A stretch of 64,000 nt of DNA from Pseudomonas capeferrum (GTDB lineage Bacteria; Pseudomonadota; Gammaproteobacteria; Pseudomonadales; Pseudomonadaceae). The notes beneath the pieces were generated by a model. The model was given only the letters and a program-made list of their open reading frames with translations, had not been told where the DNA came from and searched no databases. Below, in pieces: positions 34,308-42,595 of the stretch; positions within the stretch are counted from its first letter, which is position 1; the number at the start of each line of letters is the position of its first letter. The DNA is taken from positions 478,058-542,057 of the forward strand of contig NZ_JMIT01000003.1 of NCBI RefSeq assembly GCF_000731675.1. The letters are read 5' to 3'. The position numbers were made by a program, and so were the translations under genes.

Positions 34308-34898
34308 ATGAATGCACTGTCAGGCGCCGCGATTTTCGTGGTGCAAACCCTGGTCAGCCTGTACCTGGTGATCGTCCTGTTGCGCTTCGTACTGCAACTG
34401 GTCAAGGCCAACTTCTACAACCCGCTGTGCCAGTTCACGGTGCGCGCCACCCAGCCGCTGCTCAAGCCGATCCGCCGCGTCATCCCCAGCATCGGCGGCC
34501 TGGACACCTCGTCCCTGCTGCTGGCGGTGATCATTCAGGCGCTGCTGATGGCCTTCGTGCTGATGGTCACCTATGGCACCTTCGGTGATGTGCTGCACCT
34601 GTTGATGTGGGCCATCATCGGCATCACCTCGCTGTTCCTGAAGATCTTCTGGGTCGCGATGATCGTCATGGTGATCGTCTCGTGGGTCGCACCCAACAGC
34701 CACAACCCGGCTGCTGAGCTTGCGTACCAGATCAGCGAACCGGTACTGGCTCCGTTCCGTCGCCTGGTGCCAAACCTGGGCGGCATGGACATCTCGCCGA
34801 TCTTCGCCTTCCTGGCCATTCAGGTCATTCAGTCGTTCGTCATGCCTCCGCTTGCCGCCTATGCGGGCATGCCGCAAGAGCTGTGGCGGATGATCTGA
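34308..34898 (+). CDS. YggT-family inner membrane protein
   Basis: The 196-residue protein has two YGGT repeats, each with two membrane spans. The first has RFVLQLVKANFYNPLCQFT and PLLKPIRRVIPSIGGLDTS; the second, WVAPNSHNPAAEL then PVLAPFRRLVPNLGGMDISP. The P-[LA]-x-P-[IF]-R-R-x-[IV]-P pattern is diagnostic. YggT proteins are linked to osmotic or cation stress and to cell envelope roles, with no firm activity. A strong AAGGAG lies 8 bases before the ATG. It is the last gene of the yggS-proC-yggT operon. Confidence 0.93.
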   Translation: MNALSGAAIFVVQTLVSLYLVIVLLRFVLQLVKANFYNPLCQFTVRATQPLLKPIRRVIPSIGGLDTSSLLLAVIIQALLMAFVLMVTYGTFGDVLHLLMWAIIGITSLFLKIFWVAMIVMVIVSWVAPNSHNPAAELAYQISEPVLAPFRRLVPNLGGMDISPIFAFLAIQVIQSFVMPPLAAYAGMPQELWRMI

Positions 34899-34923
34899 CA
34901 CCCTCCTTGGCCATCGGCGCCTT

Positions 34924-34949
34924 CTGCGGCAAGCCATTGCTTGCCGCAG
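34924..34949 (+). terminator. Hairpin between yggT and metX
   Basis: CTGCGGCAAG / CTTGCCGCAG is a perfect 10-bp stem with a 6-base loop, 26 bases after yggT. It is followed by GGGGTAGCGCTCTTT, so the T-run is displaced. It likely ends or attenuates the proC transcript before metX. Confidence 0.65.
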
Positions 34950-34998
34950 GGGGTAGCGCTCTTTAGACTTACGCCTCCGTCAAGCGTGAGCAGGGTCG

Positions 34999-36138
34999 AT
35001 GTCCACTGTCCTTCCCGAAGATTCCGTCGGTCTGGTTACACCGCAAACAGCCCGGTTCGAAGAGCCGCTGGCACTGGCCTGTGGCCGCTCCCTGGCCAGC
35101 TACGAGCTGGTCTATGAGACCTATGGCACCCTGAACGCCAGCGCGAGCAATGCCGTGCTGATCTGCCATGCCTTGTCCGGCCACCACCATGCCGCGGGCT
35201 ACCATGCCGAAACCGACCGCAAGCCAGGTTGGTGGGACAGCTGCATCGGCCCCGGCAAGCCGATCGACACCAACCGTTTCTTCGTGGTCAGCCTGAACAA
35301 CCTCGGCGGCTGCAATGGCAGCACCGGCCCCAGCAGCCTCAACCCGGCCACCGGCAAGCCCTATGGTGCCGACTTCCCGGTGCTGACCGTGGAAGACTGG
35401 GTGCACAGCCAGGTGCGCCTGGCCGACCGCCTGGGCATTGGCCAGTGGGCCGCGATCGTGGGCGGAAGCCTCGGCGGCATGCAGGCGCTGCAATGGACCA
35501 TCACCTACCCCGACCGGGTGCGGCACTGCGTCGATATCGCCTCGGCGCCCAAGCTGTCGGCGCAGAACATCGCCTTCAACGAAGTGGCCCGCCAGGCCAT
35601 CCTCACCGACCCGGAATTCCACGGTGGTTCTTTCCAGGACCAGGGCGTGATCCCCAAGCGCGGGTTGATGTTGGCGCGCATGGTGGGCCATATCACCTAC
35701 CTGTCCGATGATTCGATGGGTGAAAAATTCGGCCGTGAGCTCAAGAGCGACAAGCTCAACTACGACTTCCACAGCGTCGAGTTCCAGGTCGAAAGCTACC
35801 TGCGCTATCAGGGCGAGGAGTTTTCCGGCCGTTTCGACGCCAATACCTACCTGCTGATGACCAAGGCGCTGGATTACTTCGACCCCGCGGCGGCCCACGG
35901 GGGCGACCTTGCCGCCACACTCGCCGGCGTCACGGCAGACTACTGCATCATGTCGTTCACCACCGACTGGCGCTTCTCGCCGGCACGTTCCCGCGAGATC
36001 GTCGACGCACTGATGGCCGCACGCAAGAACGTCTGTTACCTGGAGATCGACTCGCCCTACGGGCACGATGCCTTCCTGATCCCCACACCTCGCTACATGC
36101 AGGGTTTCTCGAACTACATGAACCGCATCGCCATCTGA
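34999..36138 (+). CDS. metX: Homoserine O-acyltransferase MetX
   Basis: The 379-residue alpha/beta hydrolase-fold enzyme contains the nucleophile elbow GGSLGGMQALQW, the oxyanion region NAVLICHALSGHHHAAGYH, the acid Asp in TTDWRFSPARS and the catalytic His in YGHDAFLIPT. MetX acylates homoserine in methionine synthesis. In Pseudomonas the MetX type is reported to use succinyl-CoA despite belonging to the acetyltransferase family, so I leave the donor open. It is paired with metW, 7 bp downstream, as in other pseudomonads. Confidence 0.95.
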   Translation: MSTVLPEDSVGLVTPQTARFEEPLALACGRSLASYELVYETYGTLNASASNAVLICHALSGHHHAAGYHAETDRKPGWWDSCIGPGKPIDTNRFFVVSLNNLGGCNGSTGPSSLNPATGKPYGADFPVLTVEDWVHSQVRLADRLGIGQWAAIVGGSLGGMQALQWTITYPDRVRHCVDIASAPKLSAQNIAFNEVARQAILTDPEFHGGSFQDQGVIPKRGLMLARMVGHITYLSDDSMGEKFGRELKSDKLNYDFHSVEFQVESYLRYQGEEFSGRFDANTYLLMTKALDYFDPAAAHGGDLAATLAGVTADYCIMSFTTDWRFSPARSREIVDALMAARKNVCYLEIDSPYGHDAFLIPTPRYMQGFSNYMNRIAI

Positions 36139-36145
36139 GGACAGC

Positions 36146-36766
36146 ATGAGAGCCGATCTGGAAATCATCCACGACTGGATTCCCGCCGGCAGCCGGGTAC
36201 TCGACCTGGGCTGCGGCAGTGGCGAACTGCTGGCCTCGCTGCGTGACCGCAAGCAGGTCACCGGTTACGGCCTGGAGATCGACCCCGACAACATCGCCGC
36301 GTGCGTGGCCAAGGGCGTCAACGTCATCGAGCAGGACCTGGACCAGGGCCTGGGCAACTTCGCCAGCAACAGCTTCGACGTGGTGATCATGACCCAGGCC
36401 CTGCAGGCCGTGGAGTACCCCGACCGCATCCTCGACGAGATGCTGCGCGTGGGCCGTCAATGCATCATCACCTTCCCCAACTTCGGCCACTGGCGCTGCC
36501 GTTGGTACCTGGCGACCAAAGGCCGCATGCCGGTTTCGGACTTCATGCCGTATACCTGGTACAACACGCCGAACATCCACTTCTGCACCTTCGCCGACTT
36601 CGAAGAGCTGTGCCACGAGCGCCATGCCAAGGTCCTTGACCGCCTGGCCGTCGACCACTTGCACCGTAATGGGTGGGGCGGCCGGCTATGGCCTAATCTT
36701 CTAGGTGAGATCGGCATCTATCGCGTCAGCAGCCCTGGCCTGCAGGAGCACCAGCTCGCGGTTTGA
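36146..36766 (+). CDS. metW: MetW, methionine synthesis protein
   Basis: The 206-residue protein is a class I SAM methyltransferase-like fold with SRVLDLGCGSGELLASL as motif I and DVVIMTQALQAVEYPDRIL further on, then CIITFPNFGHWRCRWYLATK, which is typical of MetW. It is always found next to metX in pseudomonads and is needed with it for methionine synthesis, possibly as an activator of MetX; a methyltransfer reaction has not been clearly shown as far as I know. GAGGA precedes the ATG, and the DUF4426 gene follows after 22 bp. Confidence 0.94.
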   Translation: MRADLEIIHDWIPAGSRVLDLGCGSGELLASLRDRKQVTGYGLEIDPDNIAACVAKGVNVIEQDLDQGLGNFASNSFDVVIMTQALQAVEYPDRILDEMLRVGRQCIITFPNFGHWRCRWYLATKGRMPVSDFMPYTWYNTPNIHFCTFADFEELCHERHAKVLDRLAVDHLHRNGWGGRLWPNLLGEIGIYRVSSPGLQEHQLAV

Positions 36767-36788
36767 CGCCCACTGGAGGAATCGCACC

Positions 36789-37223
36789 ATGCGTCGCCTG
36801 ACCCTGTTCCTGATCAGCCTGTGCCTGGCCCTGCCCGTACTGGCTGCCGATGCCGCCCGTCCCGAGCGCAAGGAAGTGTTTGGCGACGTGACGGTACACT
36901 ACAGCGCGTTCACCTCGAGCATGCTGACACCAGAGGTGGCCGCAGCCACGGGCCTGGTGCGCAGCAAGAACCAGGGCGTGCTCAACATTGCCGTGCTCAA
37001 GGCCAACAAGCCGGCCATGGCGGTCGTCAGCGGCACGGTGAAGGACCTGACCGGGCGCAGTAGCCCGCTGTCCTTCAAGCAGATCAACGAACAGGGCGCG
37101 GTGTACTACATCGCCCAGTTCAAGATCGAACAGCCCGAAACCGTGACCTTCGACCTCAATGTCGAAACCGGCGGCATCAGTAACTCTCTCAGCTTCAACC
37201 AGGAAGTGTTCCCAGGCGAATGA
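36789..37223 (+). CDS. Periplasmic DUF4426 protein
   Basis: The product is 144 residues from ATG 36789, which has a strong TGGAGGAATC upstream; longer in-frame starts overlap metW and are rejected. A signal peptide (MRRLTLFLISLCLALPVLAA) precedes a mature domain with GDVTVHYSAFTSSMLTPEVA, and KNQGVLNIAVLKANKPAM. This matches DUF4426, a small periplasmic beta-sandwich of unknown role that recurs between metW and rdgB in Pseudomonas. The stop overlaps the rdgB start (ATGA), implying translational coupling. No function is proposed. Confidence 0.85.
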   Translation: MRRLTLFLISLCLALPVLAADAARPERKEVFGDVTVHYSAFTSSMLTPEVAAATGLVRSKNQGVLNIAVLKANKPAMAVVSGTVKDLTGRSSPLSFKQINEQGAVYYIAQFKIEQPETVTFDLNVETGGISNSLSFNQEVFPGE

Positions 37224-37816
37224 TGAATTTCCAGCAACTCGTATTGGCCAGCCACAATGCCGGCAAACTCAAGGAACTCCAGGCCATGCTCGGAGCCTCC
37301 GTACAGCTGCGCTCGATCGGCGAATTCAGCCAGGTCGAGCCAGAGGAAACCGGCCTGTCGTTCGTCGAGAACGCCATTCTCAAGGCACGCAATGCCGCGC
37401 GCATCTCTGGCCTGCCGGCACTGGCCGACGACTCGGGCCTGGCAGTCGACTACCTGGGTGGTGCGCCGGGCATCTACTCCGCACGCTATGCCGATGGCAA
37501 GGGTGATGCGGCGAACAATGCCAAGCTGCTGGAGGCCTTGAAAGAGGTGCCTGAGGCTGAGCGTGGCGCGCAGTTCGTCTGTGTGCTGGCGCTGGTGCGT
37601 CACGCCGACGACCCACTGCCGATCCTGTGCGAAGGCCTGTGGCACGGGCGCATCATGTTCGAAGCCAGCGGCGAGCACGGCTTTGGCTACGACCCGCTGT
37701 TCTGGGTACCGGAGCGCAATTGCTCGAGCGCGGACCTCGCCCCGGTCGACAAGAACCAGCTCAGCCACCGCGCCCGCGCCATGGCCCTGCTGCGTCAACG
37801 CCTGGGCCTGGCATGA
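37220..37816 (+). CDS. rdgB: XTP/dITP diphosphatase RdgB (Ham1 family)
   Basis: The 198-residue enzyme begins (M)MNFQQLVLASHNAGKLKELQ and contains the family motifs SFVENAILKARNAARISG, LADDSGLAVDYLGGAPGIYS and HGFGYDPLFW. It hydrolyses ITP, dITP and XTP to monophosphates, clearing deaminated purines from the nucleotide pool. Either of two tandem ATG codons can be the start. Both ends overlap the neighbours by 4 bases, so it is translated as part of a tight operon with DUF4426 and hemW. Confidence 0.96.
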   Translation: MMNFQQLVLASHNAGKLKELQAMLGASVQLRSIGEFSQVEPEETGLSFVENAILKARNAARISGLPALADDSGLAVDYLGGAPGIYSARYADGKGDAANNAKLLEALKEVPEAERGAQFVCVLALVRHADDPLPILCEGLWHGRIMFEASGEHGFGYDPLFWVPERNCSSADLAPVDKNQLSHRARAMALLRQRLGLA

Positions 37817-39000
37817 TCGAAACGTTGTCCACCCAGCCGTTCCCGAGGGGGGCGGCGGGTTTCGCCGTGCTGCCGCCCTTGGCGTTGTACATCCACATCC
37901 CGTGGTGCGTGCGCAAGTGCCCTTATTGCGACTTCAACTCCCACGCGGCTGGCCCCGAGCTGCCTGAAGAGGCGTACGTCGACGCCCTGCTGACCGACCT
38001 CGATCAAGAGCTTGTAGCCGTGCAGGGGCGCCCGATCAGCTCGATCTTCTTCGGTGGCGGCACGCCGAGCCTGTTCAGCGCCAATGCGCTCGGCCGCCTG
38101 CTGCGCGGTGTTGAACAGCGCATCCCGTTCGCACCAGACATCGAAATCACCCTGGAGGCCAACCCAGGCACGTTCGAGCAGGAGAAATTCAAGGCGTACC
38201 GGCAAACCGGCATCAACCGCCTGTCCATCGGCGTGCAAAGCTTCCAGCCCGCCAAACTCGAGGCGCTCGGGCGCATTCACAATGGCGACGAAGCAATCCG
38301 CGCTGCGGGCATGGCCCGCGCCGCAGGGTTCGACAACTTCAACATGGACTTGATGCACGGCCTGCCCGAGCAGTCGCTGGACGATGCCCTGGGTGACCTG
38401 CGCCAAGCCATCGAGCTGGGGCCAACCCACTTGTCCTGGTACCAGCTGACCGTAGAGCCCAACACGGTGTTCTGGAACCAGCCCCCCGAGCTGCCCGAAG
38501 ACGACATCCTCTGGGACATCCAGGAGGCGGGGCAGGCGCTGATGGCCGAGCACGGCTACCGCCAGTACGAGGTTTCCGCCTATGCCCAGCCAGGCCGTGC
38601 AGCCAAGCACAACCTCAACTACTGGCGCTTTGGTGATTTCATCGGTATCGGTGCCGGCGCCCACGGCAAGCTGACCCTCGCCGACGGGCGCATCCTGCGC
38701 ACCTGGAAAACCCGCCTGCCCAAGGACTACCTGAACCTGGCCAAGCCGTTCAAGGCCGGTGAAAAGCTGCTGCCGGCCGAAGAATTGCCCTTCGAATTCC
38801 TGATGAATGCCTTGCGCCTGACCGATGGCGTGGAAGCCGAACTGTTTACCCTGCGCACCGGCCTGCCGCTGGCACAGCTGGTCGAGGCACGGCGTGCCGC
38901 CGAACAAAAAGGCCTTTTGCAGGTCGAACCGGATCGATTGGTGGCCACGCCACGCGGCCAGTTGTTCCTCAATGACCTGCTGCAGTATTTCTTGACCTAA
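37813..39000 (+). CDS. hemW: Radical SAM heme chaperone HemW
   Basis: The product is 395 residues from ATG 37813, which overlaps the rdgB stop. The radical SAM cluster motif is Cys32-x3-Cys36-x2-Cys39 (WCVRKCPYCDFNSH). It contains SSIFFGGGTPSLFS, ANPGTFEQEKFKAYRQTGIN and GVQSFQPAKLEALGRIHN, as in HemW. Members bind heme and deliver it to respiratory enzymes; they lack the extra Cys needed for coproporphyrinogen dehydrogenation by HemN. Older annotations call it oxygen-independent coproporphyrinogen oxidase-like. It is followed 9 bp later by the DUF3392 gene. Confidence 0.93.
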   Translation: MIETLSTQPFPRGAAGFAVLPPLALYIHIPWCVRKCPYCDFNSHAAGPELPEEAYVDALLTDLDQELVAVQGRPISSIFFGGGTPSLFSANALGRLLRGVEQRIPFAPDIEITLEANPGTFEQEKFKAYRQTGINRLSIGVQSFQPAKLEALGRIHNGDEAIRAAGMARAAGFDNFNMDLMHGLPEQSLDDALGDLRQAIELGPTHLSWYQLTVEPNTVFWNQPPELPEDDILWDIQEAGQALMAEHGYRQYEVSAYAQPGRAAKHNLNYWRFGDFIGIGAGAHGKLTLADGRILRTWKTRLPKDYLNLAKPFKAGEKLLPAEELPFEFLMNALRLTDGVEAELFTLRTGLPLAQLVEARRAAEQKGLLQVEPDRLVATPRGQLFLNDLLQYFLT

Positions 39001-39009
39001 GGATGACCC

Positions 39010-39336
39010 ATGGATCTGGTACTTGATCTGCTCGCGACGGTTTCCCGCTGGAGCCGCAGCAACCTGTCGGAGATTTCGCTGGCCTTGGTAGGCTGCCTGC
39101 TGGTGCTGTTCGGCACCGATATCAAAGCCTGGGCCGAGCAACGCATCGGCAGCTTGGCGGGCGCGCTGCGCGTGCCAGTGATGGCCTTGCTGGTGATGAT
39201 CGGCAGCGGTGCGGCGCTGATCTATGCCACGCCATGGGTGGTGAAAGGGCTGAGCCAGTTCAATAACTATGCGCTGGCACCGGTGCTGCTGGTGGTGCTG
39301 GTGTTGATCGGCGTGGTGGCTGATCGGCGGGGTTGA
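39010..39336 (+). CDS. DUF3392 inner-membrane protein
   Basis: The 108-residue protein has three hydrophobic segments (LSEISLALVGCLLVLFGTDI; VPVMALLVMIGSGAALIYAT; YALAPVLLVVLVLIGVVADR) and a basic tail. This matches DUF3392, a family of short membrane proteins found after hemW in pseudomonads, with no known role. GGATG-type ribosome site AAGGA is 6 bases before the ATG. It ends the metX-to-hemW gene run, before a bidirectional terminator. Confidence 0.82.
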   Translation: MDLVLDLLATVSRWSRSNLSEISLALVGCLLVLFGTDIKAWAEQRIGSLAGALRVPVMALLVMIGSGAALIYATPWVVKGLSQFNNYALAPVLLVVLVLIGVVADRRG

Positions 39337-39397
39337 TTTACGCCTGCAGAGCTGCATCTACTCTGTGGAAGCGGAGACTCCGTCCTCTCGCTTTCAT

Positions 39398-39430
39398 AAA
39401 AAAACCGCCTCTCTCAAGGCGGTTTTTTTT
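39398..39430. terminator. Bidirectional terminator between DUF3392 and trmB genes
   Basis: AAAAACCGCCT / AGGCGGTTTTT forms an 11-bp stem with a 6-base loop, with A-run and T-run extensions on both strands. It serves both converging transcripts. Confidence 0.92.
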
Positions 39431-39477
39431 GCCTGCATTTCTGCAAGCGCTGCGGTTCAATCGGCTGAATCAGCTGA

Positions 39478-40200
39478 TCAATCCACCTTTTCGAACTTCA
39501 AATCCCAAACGCCATGCCCCAAGCGCTCACCACGGCGCTCGAACTTGGTGATCGGCCGCTCTTGCGGACGCGGCACATAGGCGCCATCCGCCGCCTGGTT
39601 ACGGTAACCCGGCGCAGCGCTCATCACTTCCAGCATGTACTCGGCATACGGCTCCCAGTCGGTCGCCATGTGGAACACGCCACCGGGCTTGAGCTTGCGG
39701 CGCACCAGCTCGGCGAACTCCAGCTGGACGATGCGGCGTTTGTGATGGCGTGCCTTGTGCCAAGGGTCCGGGAAGAACAGCATCAGCCGGTCGAGGCTGT
39801 TGTCGGCCACGCAGCGGTTCAGCACTTCGATGGCATCGCAATCGTACACCCGCAGGTTCTTCAGGCCCTGGGTCAACACGCCATTGAGCAGCGCGCCAAC
39901 ACCCGGACGGTGTACTTCGACACCGATGAAGTCCAGTTCAGGGGCGGCAGCCGCCATCTCCAGCAGGGAGTGGCCCATGCCGAAACCGATCTCCAGGGTG
40001 CGCGGCGCAGCGCGGCCGAACACCTGGTCGTAGTCCACCGGGCTGTCGGCCAGGGGCAGGATGAACTGTGGGCCACCCTGGTCCAGGCCGCGTTGCTGGC
40101 CTTCGGTCATGCGACCGGCGCGCATCACGAAACTCTTGATACGGCGGTGTGGGCGCTCTTCGCCTTCGGCGGTGGTCGGCGTTTCTTGCGATTCAGTCAT
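39478..40200 (-). CDS. trmB: tRNA (guanine-N7-)-methyltransferase
   Basis: The 240-residue enzyme has an N-terminal arginine-rich extension (RRIKSFVMRAGRMTEGQ), the SAM motif TLEIGFGMGHSLLEMA, VHRPGVGALL, and LMLFFPDPWHKARHHKRR, the TrmB signature. It methylates G46 in the variable loop of several tRNAs. It lies 9 bp after thiG and is the last gene of the thiS-thiG-trmB operon, a common Pseudomonas order. Confidence 0.96.
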   Translation of the reverse strand: MTESQETPTTAEGEERPHRRIKSFVMRAGRMTEGQQRGLDQGGPQFILPLADSPVDYDQVFGRAAPRTLEIGFGMGHSLLEMAAAAPELDFIGVEVHRPGVGALLNGVLTQGLKNLRVYDCDAIEVLNRCVADNSLDRLMLFFPDPWHKARHHKRRIVQLEFAELVRRKLKPGGVFHMATDWEPYAEYMLEVMSAAPGYRNQAADGAYVPRPQERPITKFERRGERLGHGVWDLKFEKVD

Positions 40201-40209
40201 CAGGAGCTC

Positions 40210-41004
40210 TTACTTGATCAGACCATCCAGCGGCGAAGAGGCGCTGGCATAGAGTTTCTTCGGCATGCGGCCGGCCAGGTAGGCCATGCGACCTGCCACG
40301 ATGGCGTGCTTCATGGCTTCGGCCATCAGCACCGGTTGCTGGGCGTGGGCGATGGCCGAGTTCATCAGCACCGCCTCGCAACCCATTTCCATGGCGATGG
40401 TGGCATCGGAGGCGGTACCCACGCCGGCATCGACCAGCACCGGCACCTTGGATTCTTCCAGGATGATCTGCAGGTTGTAGGGGTTGCAGATGCCCAGGCC
40501 GGTACCGATCAGGCCTGCCAGCGGCATGACCGCAATGCAGCCGACTTCGGCCAGCTGACGGGCGATGATCGGGTCGTCGCTGGTGTATACCATCACGTCG
40601 AAACCGTCCTTGACCAGTACTTCAGCGGCCTTGAGGGTCTCGATCACGTTGGGGAACAACGTCTTCTGGTCGGCCAGGACTTCCAGCTTGACCAGGTTGT
40701 GGCCATCGAGCAGTTCACGGGCCAGGCGGCAGGTGCGCACGGCTTCGACCGCGTCGTAGCAGCCAGCGGTGTTCGGCAGGATGGTGTAACGGTCTGGCGG
40801 CAGTACGTCGAGCAGGTTCGGCTCGCCCGGGTTCTGGCCGATGTTGGTACGACGCACAGCGACGGTGACGATCTCGGCACCCGAGGCCTCGATGGCCAGG
40901 CGGGTTTCTTCCATGTCACGGTATTTGCCGGTGCCGACCAGCAGGCGCGACTGGAAAGTGCGCCCGGCCAGGGTAAAGGGCTTGTCGCTACGAACGTTGC
41001 TCAT
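40210..41004 (-). CDS. thiG: Thiazole synthase
   Basis: The 264-residue TIM-barrel enzyme contains GRTFQSRLLVGTGKYRDMEE, the Schiff-base lysine region (LVKLEVLADQKTLFPN), MPLAGLIGTGLGICNPYNLQ and VPVLVDAGVGTASDATIAME. ThiG builds the thiazole phosphate of thiamine from deoxyxylulose phosphate, dehydroglycine and ThiS-thiocarboxylate. It follows thiS after 54 bp. No TPP riboswitch-like structure was recognised upstream of this pair. Confidence 0.96.
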   Translation of the reverse strand: MSNVRSDKPFTLAGRTFQSRLLVGTGKYRDMEETRLAIEASGAEIVTVAVRRTNIGQNPGEPNLLDVLPPDRYTILPNTAGCYDAVEAVRTCRLARELLDGHNLVKLEVLADQKTLFPNVIETLKAAEVLVKDGFDVMVYTSDDPIIARQLAEVGCIAVMPLAGLIGTGLGICNPYNLQIILEESKVPVLVDAGVGTASDATIAMEMGCEAVLMNSAIAHAQQPVLMAEAMKHAIVAGRMAYLAGRMPKKLYASASSPLDGLIK

Positions 41005-41058
41005 CGTTGTTCCTCGGGAAAAGGTTACTGGGCTTGCATGTGAACCGCCGAGCTGTAA

Positions 41059-41259
41059 TCAGCCGCCGCCGATGGCGTGGACCACTTCGACCTGGTCGCC
41101 GTCGTTCAGCTGCGTGCTGTCATGCAGGCTACGCGGCACGATGTCCAGGTTCAGTTCCACGGCTACCCGGCGCCCGGTGAGTTCCAGGCGGGTCAGCAGG
41201 GCCGCGACGCTTTCGCCAGCGGGCAGTTCGTAAGGTTCACCGTTCAGTTGAATGCGCAT
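41059..41259 (-). CDS. thiS: Sulfur carrier protein ThiS
   Basis: The product is 66 residues from ATG 41259 (MRIQLNGEPYELPAGESVAA). The beta-grasp protein ends in VEVVHAIGGG, with the terminal Gly-Gly that is adenylated and converted to a thiocarboxylate by ThiF and sulfur donors. It contains VAVELNLDIVPRS, the usual NxxIVPR region. It is the first gene of thiS-thiG-trmB. Longer upstream starts lack support. Confidence 0.93.
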   Translation of the reverse strand: MRIQLNGEPYELPAGESVAALLTRLELTGRRVAVELNLDIVPRSLHDSTQLNDGDQVEVVHAIGGG

Positions 41260-41361
41260 GCGCACGGCCACCGTTGTTCTTTGGGGCCCGCATTCTAGCG
41301 CTGAACAACCCTTGAACCCAAGGGCGGTGCACGCCATTAGTCGCGATTGTGGACCGCTCGG

Positions 41362-41733
41362 TCAGCCCAGCCGCCAGGCTGCCAGGCCCAGGCACAACCA
41401 ACCGGCCAGGAAGCACAGCCCGCCAATGGGCGTGATGATGCCGAGCTTGCTTACACCCGTCAGGGTCAGCAGGTACAGGCTACCGGAGAACAGTACGATA
41501 CCCAGCGCGAACAGACCGCCGGCCCAGCCGACCAGGCGCCCAGGCAAGTGCGCCGCAAGCACGGCAACACCGAAAATCGCCAGGGCATGCACCAGTTGGT
41601 AGGTAACCCCGGTATGAAAGATGGCCAGGTAATCTGCCGTAAGGCGGTTTTTCAGCCCGTGCGCGGCAAATGCGCCCAAGGCCACACCGGTAAAGCCGAA
41701 AAAGGCGGCAAGCATCAGGAAGCTGCGAAGCAT
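41362..41733 (-). CDS. DUF423 membrane protein (YgdD-like)
   Basis: The 123-residue protein starts at ATG 41733 with AGGAG upstream. Four hydrophobic segments are seen, with FTGVALGAFAAHGLKNRLTA at the N-terminus and FSGSLYLLTLTGVSKLGIIT then PIGGLCFLAGW, the DUF423/YgdD signature. It is an inner-membrane protein of unknown function. It is divergent from mtgA with a 64-bp shared promoter region. The gene is single. Confidence 0.9.
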   Translation of the reverse strand: MLRSFLMLAAFFGFTGVALGAFAAHGLKNRLTADYLAIFHTGVTYQLVHALAIFGVAVLAAHLPGRLVGWAGGLFALGIVLFSGSLYLLTLTGVSKLGIITPIGGLCFLAGWLCLGLAAWRLG

Positions 41734-41758
41734 GGGAGGACTCCTACTATCGGGTCTG

Positions 41759-41764
41759 TATAAT
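41759..41764 (+). promoter_or_regulatory. Candidate -10 box (TATAAT) for mtgA
   Basis: An exact TATAAT lies 34 bases upstream of the mtgA ATG, in the short spacer to the divergent DUF423 gene. No clear -35 element is visible, so the match is partial. Confidence 0.5.
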
Positions 41765-41797
41765 GGCCCCTTCCACCTGCCCGGCCAAGCCATCGAC

Positions 41798-42508
41798 ATG
41801 CTGCCATCCCTTATCCGCCGCCTCACCCGCGCCCTGCTCTGGTTCGCTGCCGGCAGTATCGTGCTGGTGCTGGTGTTTCGCTGGGTACCGCCACCCGGCA
41901 CGGCGTTGATGGCCGAGCGCAAGGTGCAGTCCTGGGTGAGTGGCGAGCCAATCGACCTGCAGCGCGACTGGCAACCGTGGGAGAACATCGCCGATGACCT
42001 GAAGGTGGCGGTCATTGCCGGTGAAGACCAGAAGTTCGCCAGCCATTGGGGCTTTGACATCCCGGCCATTCAGGCAGCGCTGGCTTATAACGAACGTGGT
42101 GGCAACATTCGTGGGGCCAGTACCTTGACCCAACAGGTGGCCAAGAACCTGTTCCTGTGGTCGGGCCGCAGCTGGTTCCGCAAGGGCCTGGAGGCGTGGT
42201 TTACCGCGCTGATCGAGCTGTTCTGGTCGAAAGAGCGGATCCTCGAGGTTTACCTCAACAGCGCCGAATGGGGCAATGGGGTGTTTGGCGCCCAGGCTGC
42301 CGCGCGCTACCACTTCGGTGTCGATGCCAGCCGCCTCAGCCGCCAGCAGGCCGCGCAGTTGGCTGCCGTGCTGCCCAGCCCGATCAAGTGGAGCGCCAGC
42401 CGGCCCAGCGCCTATGTGGCCAATCGGGCGGGTTGGATCCGGCGGCAGATGAGCCAGCTGGGCGGGCCTAGCTACCTGATGCAGCTGGATGCCTCGCGCA
42501 AACTCTGA
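41798..42508 (+). CDS. mtgA: Monofunctional peptidoglycan glycosyltransferase MtgA
   Basis: The 236-residue protein starts MLPSLIRRLTRALLWFAAGS with one N-terminal membrane span. The GT51 domain contains VIAGEDQKFASHWGFD (catalytic Glu) and GASTLTQQVAKNLFLW, plus ERILEVYLNSAEWGNGVFGA. It polymerises lipid II into glycan without transpeptidase activity. Candidate promoter TATAAT is at 41759. An ATG-less upstream extension in frame is ignored. A terminator that also serves rpoH follows. Confidence 0.95.
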   Translation: MLPSLIRRLTRALLWFAAGSIVLVLVFRWVPPPGTALMAERKVQSWVSGEPIDLQRDWQPWENIADDLKVAVIAGEDQKFASHWGFDIPAIQAALAYNERGGNIRGASTLTQQVAKNLFLWSGRSWFRKGLEAWFTALIELFWSKERILEVYLNSAEWGNGVFGAQAAARYHFGVDASRLSRQQAAQLAAVLPSPIKWSASRPSAYVANRAGWIRRQMSQLGGPSYLMQLDASRKL

Positions 42509-42543
42509 TTATCCGGGGCTGCAGTGCAGCCCCAGAAGCCCAT

Positions 42544-42577
42544 AAAAAAGCCGCACCCCTCACAGGGCACGGCTTTT
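42544..42577 (-). terminator. Intrinsic terminator of rpoH (shared with mtgA)
   Basis: AAAAGCCG / CGGCTTTT forms the outer 8-bp stem with imperfect inner CCCT/AGGG pairing. On the minus strand it is followed by a T-run, about 20 bases after the rpoH stop; on the plus strand a shorter T-run could stop mtgA. Confidence 0.82.
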
Positions 42578-42595
42578 CATCCAGCAAGGCGCGAA

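Noticed and set aside
41059..41337. TPP riboswitch ahead of thiS
   Set aside because: No conserved TPP-box sequence was recognised upstream of thiS.
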